A stretch of 42,297 bases of DNA from Chloroflexota bacterium (GTDB lineage Bacteria > Chloroflexota > UBA6077): NCBI GenBank assembly GCA_021806765.1, contig JAJZQR010000007.1, forward strand, positions 1-42,297. Direction: 5' to 3'. Position numbers and translations under genes: made by a program. The notes beneath the pieces were generated by a model that saw only the letters and a list, made by a program, of their open reading frames with translations, was not told the origin of the DNA and made no database searches. Of this stretch, positions 41,810-42,297 are shown piece by piece; within the stretch, counting starts at the first letter, position 1; the number at the start of each line of letters is the position of its first letter.

Positions 41810-41934
41810 CGATGGGGGCCGTACACACGGTGCATACACTGGGACAGGAAGGCATGGAAGTAGGGATCACCGAAACGCTCGACGTTGGCCCTGATCTCTT
41901 CCCTGCTAAGCCTCTGGCCTGAGATCGTGTACAC
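41794..41934 (-). CDS. short protein or truncated gene tail
   Basis: The minus frame from GTG 41934 encodes 46 residues: VYTISGQRLSREEIRANVE then RFGDPYFHAFLSQCMHRVYG and PHRSAES. The charged helix followed by an aromatic segment looks like real protein, not a shadow, and no gene lies opposite. It has no clear ribosome site. It stops inside the heptamer tract, and a REP-like palindrome lies directly upstream, so it may be the surviving end of a longer gene. Family unknown. Confidence 0.35.
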   Translation of the reverse strand: MYTISGQRLSREEIRANVERFGDPYFHAFLSQCMHRVYGPHRSAES

Positions 41935-41941
41935 AATCCGT

Positions 41942-42021
41942 CGTCATGCCCGCGAAGGCGGGCATCCAGGGTCCTCTCCGAGCGGTGATGTCCTGGGCCC
42001 CCGCTTTCGCGGGGGTGACGA
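41942..42021. repeat. REP/BIME-like palindromic element
   Basis: The arm CGTCATGCCCGCGAAGGCGG(GCATCCAGG) at 41942-41970 faces its inverted and diverged copy TCCTGGGCCCCCGCTTTCGC(GGGGGTGACGA) at 41991-42021. The sequence CGTCATNCCCGCGAAAGCGGG is the core of widespread REP elements. It sits in a gene-free region next to a transposase start. Confidence 0.75.
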
Positions 42022-42199
42022 AGGGCAGACTATCTGGGGCCAGCTGCTTAGAGCAAGCGGGAAGGGAGGTGCCTTCGGGTCTCCGGCACGTAACTTCTCA
42101 ATAGGTCGGGGTCAGCCCCGGCCGAGTTCTTGCATGTTCGGGCTTGCTGACAGATCTGAACATCCTGGCTTCGGCCCTAGATAGATTCCCTTTCCATCG

Positions 42200-42297
42200 G
42201 TGCTGGAAGACCTTGATCTCTCGCGGATCAGCGATCCCTATGCCCGGGAGTGCATCGTTCGGCTCCTGAACGTGGTCGAGGAGGTCACAGCGGCCCT
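42200..42297 (+). CDS. probable transposase, N-terminal fragment (cut by window end)
   Basis: From GTG 42200 the frame stays open to the window edge and reads VLEDLDLSRISDPYARECIV then RLLNVVEEVTAA. Insertion-sequence transposases of the IS66-like or related group often begin this way (..DL..DP..R..I..LLN.VE), leading into a coiled coil. A stop at 42182-42184 limits the 5' end. Only 32 residues are visible, so the family is a reasoned guess. The preceding 180 bases have no gene, and I could not find a terminal inverted repeat. Confidence 0.5.
   Translation, partial: MLEDLDLSRISDPYARECIVRLLNVVEEVTAA

Overview
This window (about 60 percent G+C by eye, 42.3 kb) is bacterial chromosome. It opens in the 3' end of a 23S rRNA gene and runs through a dense set of mostly housekeeping genes. 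The gene mix suggests a member of the Chloroflexota, although I cannot prove it without a search. It includes a SKI2-type helicase with a DSHCT end, a DUF4349 lipoprotein, a MarR-GNAT fusion, PBP5-like and YkuD cell-wall enzymes with Pro/Thr-rich linkers, frequent TTG/GTG starts and AGCACTC-type heptamer tracts. The rRNA end at 1-389 would settle the phylum.

Layout. 1-949: 23S 3' end, a 5S gene with what looks like its own promoter, initiator tRNA-Met and tRNA-Glu, each followed by a hairpin terminator. 1.0-9.1 kb: DUF4349 lipoprotein, SKI2-like helicase (minus), a small unknown protein, a CysS/MshC-like ligase (minus), a MarR-GNAT regulator, a DMT exporter and a second tRNA-Glu. 9.1-10.0 kb: a gene-poor stretch with hairpins, a direct repeat and possible gene debris. 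10.0-13.9 kb: an RND pump and a MocA-like nucleotidyltransferase (minus). 14.1-18.8 kb: an HpcH-type aldolase, then GTP-type and ATP-type PEP carboxykinases in tandem. 19.1-24.8 kb: an ammonium transporter, a TauE/SafE exporter preceded by a structured leader RNA that ends in a terminator, a Fur-family regulator and a CbiMQO cobalt/nickel importer. Two near-identical 15-bp dyads flank the Fur gene. 24.8-29.7 kb (minus): LOG protein, P-type ATPase and an unusual MetK; the last two overlap by 4 bases. 29.7-32.0 kb (minus): a D,D-carboxypeptidase running into a truncated, stop-interrupted and apparently chimeric glycosyltransferase. 32.1-37.8 kb: tandem universal stress protein, a possible Kef transporter remnant, DNA polymerase IV, a convergent and overlapping L,D-transpeptidase, a C39-like peptidase and a DUF1232 protein. 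37.8-42.3 kb: a small Cys-rich protein, two DedA-superfamily proteins, pyrE, an S58 (DmpA-like) peptidase, heptamer repeats, a REP-like palindrome and the first codons of a likely transposase.

How the parts fit. The clearest functional module is metal homeostasis: Fur regulator, its putative boxes, CbiMQO import, and a neighbouring exporter under a possible riboswitch. A second theme is the phosphoenolpyruvate/oxaloacetate node with two nonredundant carboxykinases. A third is cell-wall work: DacF-like, YkuD and C39-like proteins, the last two divergently transcribed and sharing an SH3-like WSGP motif. Several junctions (29.7-30.9, 33.15-33.45, 34.5-34.65 and 41.7-42.3 kb) look like deletion or insertion scars, or assembly joins.
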